From NCBI GenBank assembly GCA_027296205.1, contig JAPUJM010000084.1, positions 1 through 7,588 of the forward strand: 7,588 nucleotides of DNA, written 5' to 3'. This DNA comes from Actinomycetota bacterium. Its GTDB lineage: Bacteria > Actinomycetota > Acidimicrobiia > Spongiisociales > ZC4RG35. Under the pieces are notes generated by a model. It was not told the origin of the DNA, ran no database searches, and saw nothing but the letters and a program-made list of their open reading frames with translations. The translations under genes were made by a program, and so were the position numbers. Of the stretch, positions 6,510 to 7,588 are shown one piece after another; position 1 is the first letter of the stretch, and each line of letters opens with the position of its first letter.

Positions 6510-6716
6510 CTACCGGGGCAACCACCGGATACGGACCTGCCACGAACTTTGGATTTCCCTTCTTTGCCGCTGTATGAACGCTGATTGACAGCCGGCCGAG
6601 CACCAGCGGGAGTAGTAACTGGCACGTCGTGGCCGGTATCTGTTGCCGCACTCGATGCATTCCCGCCACTCGGTCTTGCTCTTGAACGGTGATTTTTTGA
6701 TCAGGTGCAATCTCAT
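6510..6716 (-). CDS. Small zinc-finger-like protein (CxxC...CxxxC)
   Basis: This 68-residue basic protein contains C20-I-E-C23-G-N-R-Y and W-C39-S-A-G-C43-Q followed by an Arg/Gln-rich helix. The pattern C-x2-C-x15-C-x3-C, with a basic tail, resembles the small treble-clef/zinc-ribbon modules written CxxCGxxF...FCSxxCRxxxxRR that are common in actinobacteria. Four cysteines would bind one zinc ion, and a nucleic-acid or protein contact role is plausible but unproved. The ATG (6716-6714) overlaps the TGA of the upstream minus-strand gene by four bases (ATGA), which supports the start and suggests co-expression. No Shine-Dalgarno is seen. The stop lies three bases from the shared terminator hairpin. 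The residues after 55 look unconserved. Confidence 0.62.
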   Translation of the reverse strand: MRLHLIKKSPFKSKTEWRECIECGNRYRPRRASYYSRWCSAGCQSAFIQRQRREIQSSWQVRIRWLPR

Positions 6717-7371
6717 GACTTTGGAACGACGTTGTCTGGTCGTGACGTCCGAATCGTATCCGAATTAGCGATCTGCGGCCACGTTACCGGGTCGGCTACT
6801 CGCCGACTCAACATGATGTCAGGCAGATCGTCGTCGATCTCGGCAGGCTCCTCTTCTGTGTCTGCCTGGAATTCAGAGGGGTTGAGCCACCGCAATATCA
6901 CAGCATCGTTGCCAACCTTCATGTCAATTGGAAAGTCCTCATATCCGAAAATCTCTTCGGTTCTAACGCTGCTCCAGCGTTGCCCGTCCGGTGAGAAAAG
7001 CAGCACGGGTACCGATTGAGGCTCCTCATCCCCAGGGCCCTCGATGCCGGCCTCTTCGAACGCCTCGAGTTGAGCTTGTTCGAAATCATCAAAGCTGAAC
7101 GAGGTCAGCTCCTCTTCGTGTCGGGGTCGAAGATTGTCACCGTGCCATCCTCCTCGTCAATGACAACTGCGTCCTCGTCGTCGAAAAAGTCCGTCTCGAA
7201 CAGCAAGTCCCCCGTGACCTGGTCGACAACGATCACCCGGCCTGTCTCCAGTTGCAACGTGAGAATGAGGCCGGCCCTCTCGATGATCACCGGGGGTTTC
7301 CTTGATGGGCTCGATATGTAGGGGTAGACCCCGATAGACCACGCTTGGTGGGCCAACCAGTCTGCGGTCAT
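6713..7371 (-). pseudogene. Acidic beta-rich protein gene broken by an apparent one-base deletion
   Basis: Two minus-strand frames join into one plausible protein. The first (from about 7371, ending at TGA 7107-7105) reads PPVIIERAGLILTLQLETG, VIVVDQVTGDLLFETDFF and TVTIFDPDT. The second, open from 7156 to TGA 6715-6713, reads EEELTSFSFDDFEQAQLEAF, VPVLLFSPDGQRWSSV and VGNDAVILRWLNP. Reinserting one base next to 7117 gives DPDT-E-EELTSFS without a stop, yielding about 219 residues. Alternating short strands with DxxTG and SPDGQRW turns resemble beta-propeller or other repeat proteins, but I do not recognise a family. The N-terminus is uncertain: in-frame ATGs occur at 7467, 7419, 7386 and 7371, none with a good ribosome binding site, and no signal peptide is visible, so the 5' end may also be lost. 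Sequencing error, a true pseudogene and frameshifting all remain possible. Confidence 0.55.
7321..7332. repeat. Perfect inverted repeat GGGGT-AG-ACCCC
   Basis: Five-base perfect arms with a two-base centre lie about 40-90 bases from the candidate starts of the two divergent genes, within the likely control region. It could be an operator. It also falls inside the putative coding start of the minus-strand gene, so it may be chance. Confidence 0.25.
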
Positions 7372-7417
7372 GGCCCCAGCCGACATGAACGGCGCGCTGT
7401 CGCTTACCGTATGGCGC

Positions 7418-7588
7418 ATGACGGTGGATGTGAGGACCGACGTCCCACCGGTCAATGAGACCCTCACCCGTGTTGTCGTCTTGATGCGTCTTCTCGGATG
7501 GGCCTGGCTGATCGCCCTCGTCGTGACAACGATGTTCGATGTCGAGGAGGCCGATAAGGCCGTTTTGGCGGGGGCAGCGGTGATCGCC
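7418..7588 (+). CDS. N-terminus of a membrane protein, 3' partial; possibly a sensor kinase
   Basis: The frame is open to the window end (57 codons from 7418). It has a short polar start (MTVDVRTDVPPVNETL), a hydrophobic segment at about residues 19-38 (VVVLMRLLGWAWLIALVV) and the beginning of a second one after VEEADKAVLAG. Arg residues before the first segment place the N-terminus inside. This layout is common at the start of multi-pass sensor histidine kinases and other integral membrane proteins, but no diagnostic domain is reached, so the kinase idea is only a guess. Upstream in-frame ATGs at 7385 and 7370 are alternatives; none has a clear Shine-Dalgarno. The gene diverges from the broken minus-strand gene. 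Confidence 0.5.
   Translation, partial: MTVDVRTDVPPVNETLTRVVVLMRLLGWAWLIALVVTTMFDVEEADKAVLAGAAVIA

Noticed and set aside
7105..7107. Second selenocysteine codon at the minus-strand TGA
   Set aside because: Reading on in that frame gives sequence without protein character, whereas the neighbouring frame continues the pattern. A one-base frameshift explains it better.
7302..7330. Possible sigma-70 promoter TTGATG-N17-TAGACC for the last + strand gene
   Set aside because: The spacing is right but the -10 matches poorly. Without a mapped start it is not above chance.

Overview
The window is a GC-rich (roughly 60%) bacterial segment with tightly packed genes, frequent 1-4 base gene overlaps and GTC/GAC/GCC-rich codon use. 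This composition and the protein types fit a high-GC actinobacterial lineage, perhaps an environmental Acidimicrobiia-like organism. That placement is inference; no marker gene is present.

Left part (1-2729, + strand) is a probable three-gene operon. It begins with an AhpD/carboxymuconolactone-decarboxylase-like peroxidase that a standard gene caller would split, because its CxxC redox motif is written TGC CAC TAC TGA. The TGA at 238-240 lies exactly where the second, reactive cysteine belongs. The frame continues to 561 with perfect family-like sequence, and a hairpin (stem 258-264/271-277, loop 265-270) sits 24 bases after the TGA. The best reading is a selenoprotein with a bacterial SECIS element, and this is the main discovery here. 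It is followed 9 bases later by a cytosolic-looking S10 serine carboxypeptidase homologue with a lysine-rich N-terminus, then, through an ATGA overlap, by an Asp/Glu racemase-family protein that lacks the first catalytic residue.

Middle part (2730-6472, + strand): a 198-base leader with several small inverted repeats precedes a two-gene ABC exporter. It consists of a MacB/LolD-type ATPase, started at a strong ribosome binding site (2915-2920), and a 944-residue permease with two FtsX domains, joined by a TGATG overlap. The cargo is unknown. A 10-bp hairpin at 6483-6507 separates it from convergent genes and probably terminates both.

Right part (6510-7588): on the - strand there is a short CxxC...CxxxC zinc-finger-like gene, overlapped (ATGA) by an acidic, beta-strand-rich gene whose reading frame is broken by an apparent one-base deletion near 7117. 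A membrane protein of unknown type starts on the + strand at about 7418 and runs off the window. No tRNA, rRNA, CRISPR or insertion sequence was seen.
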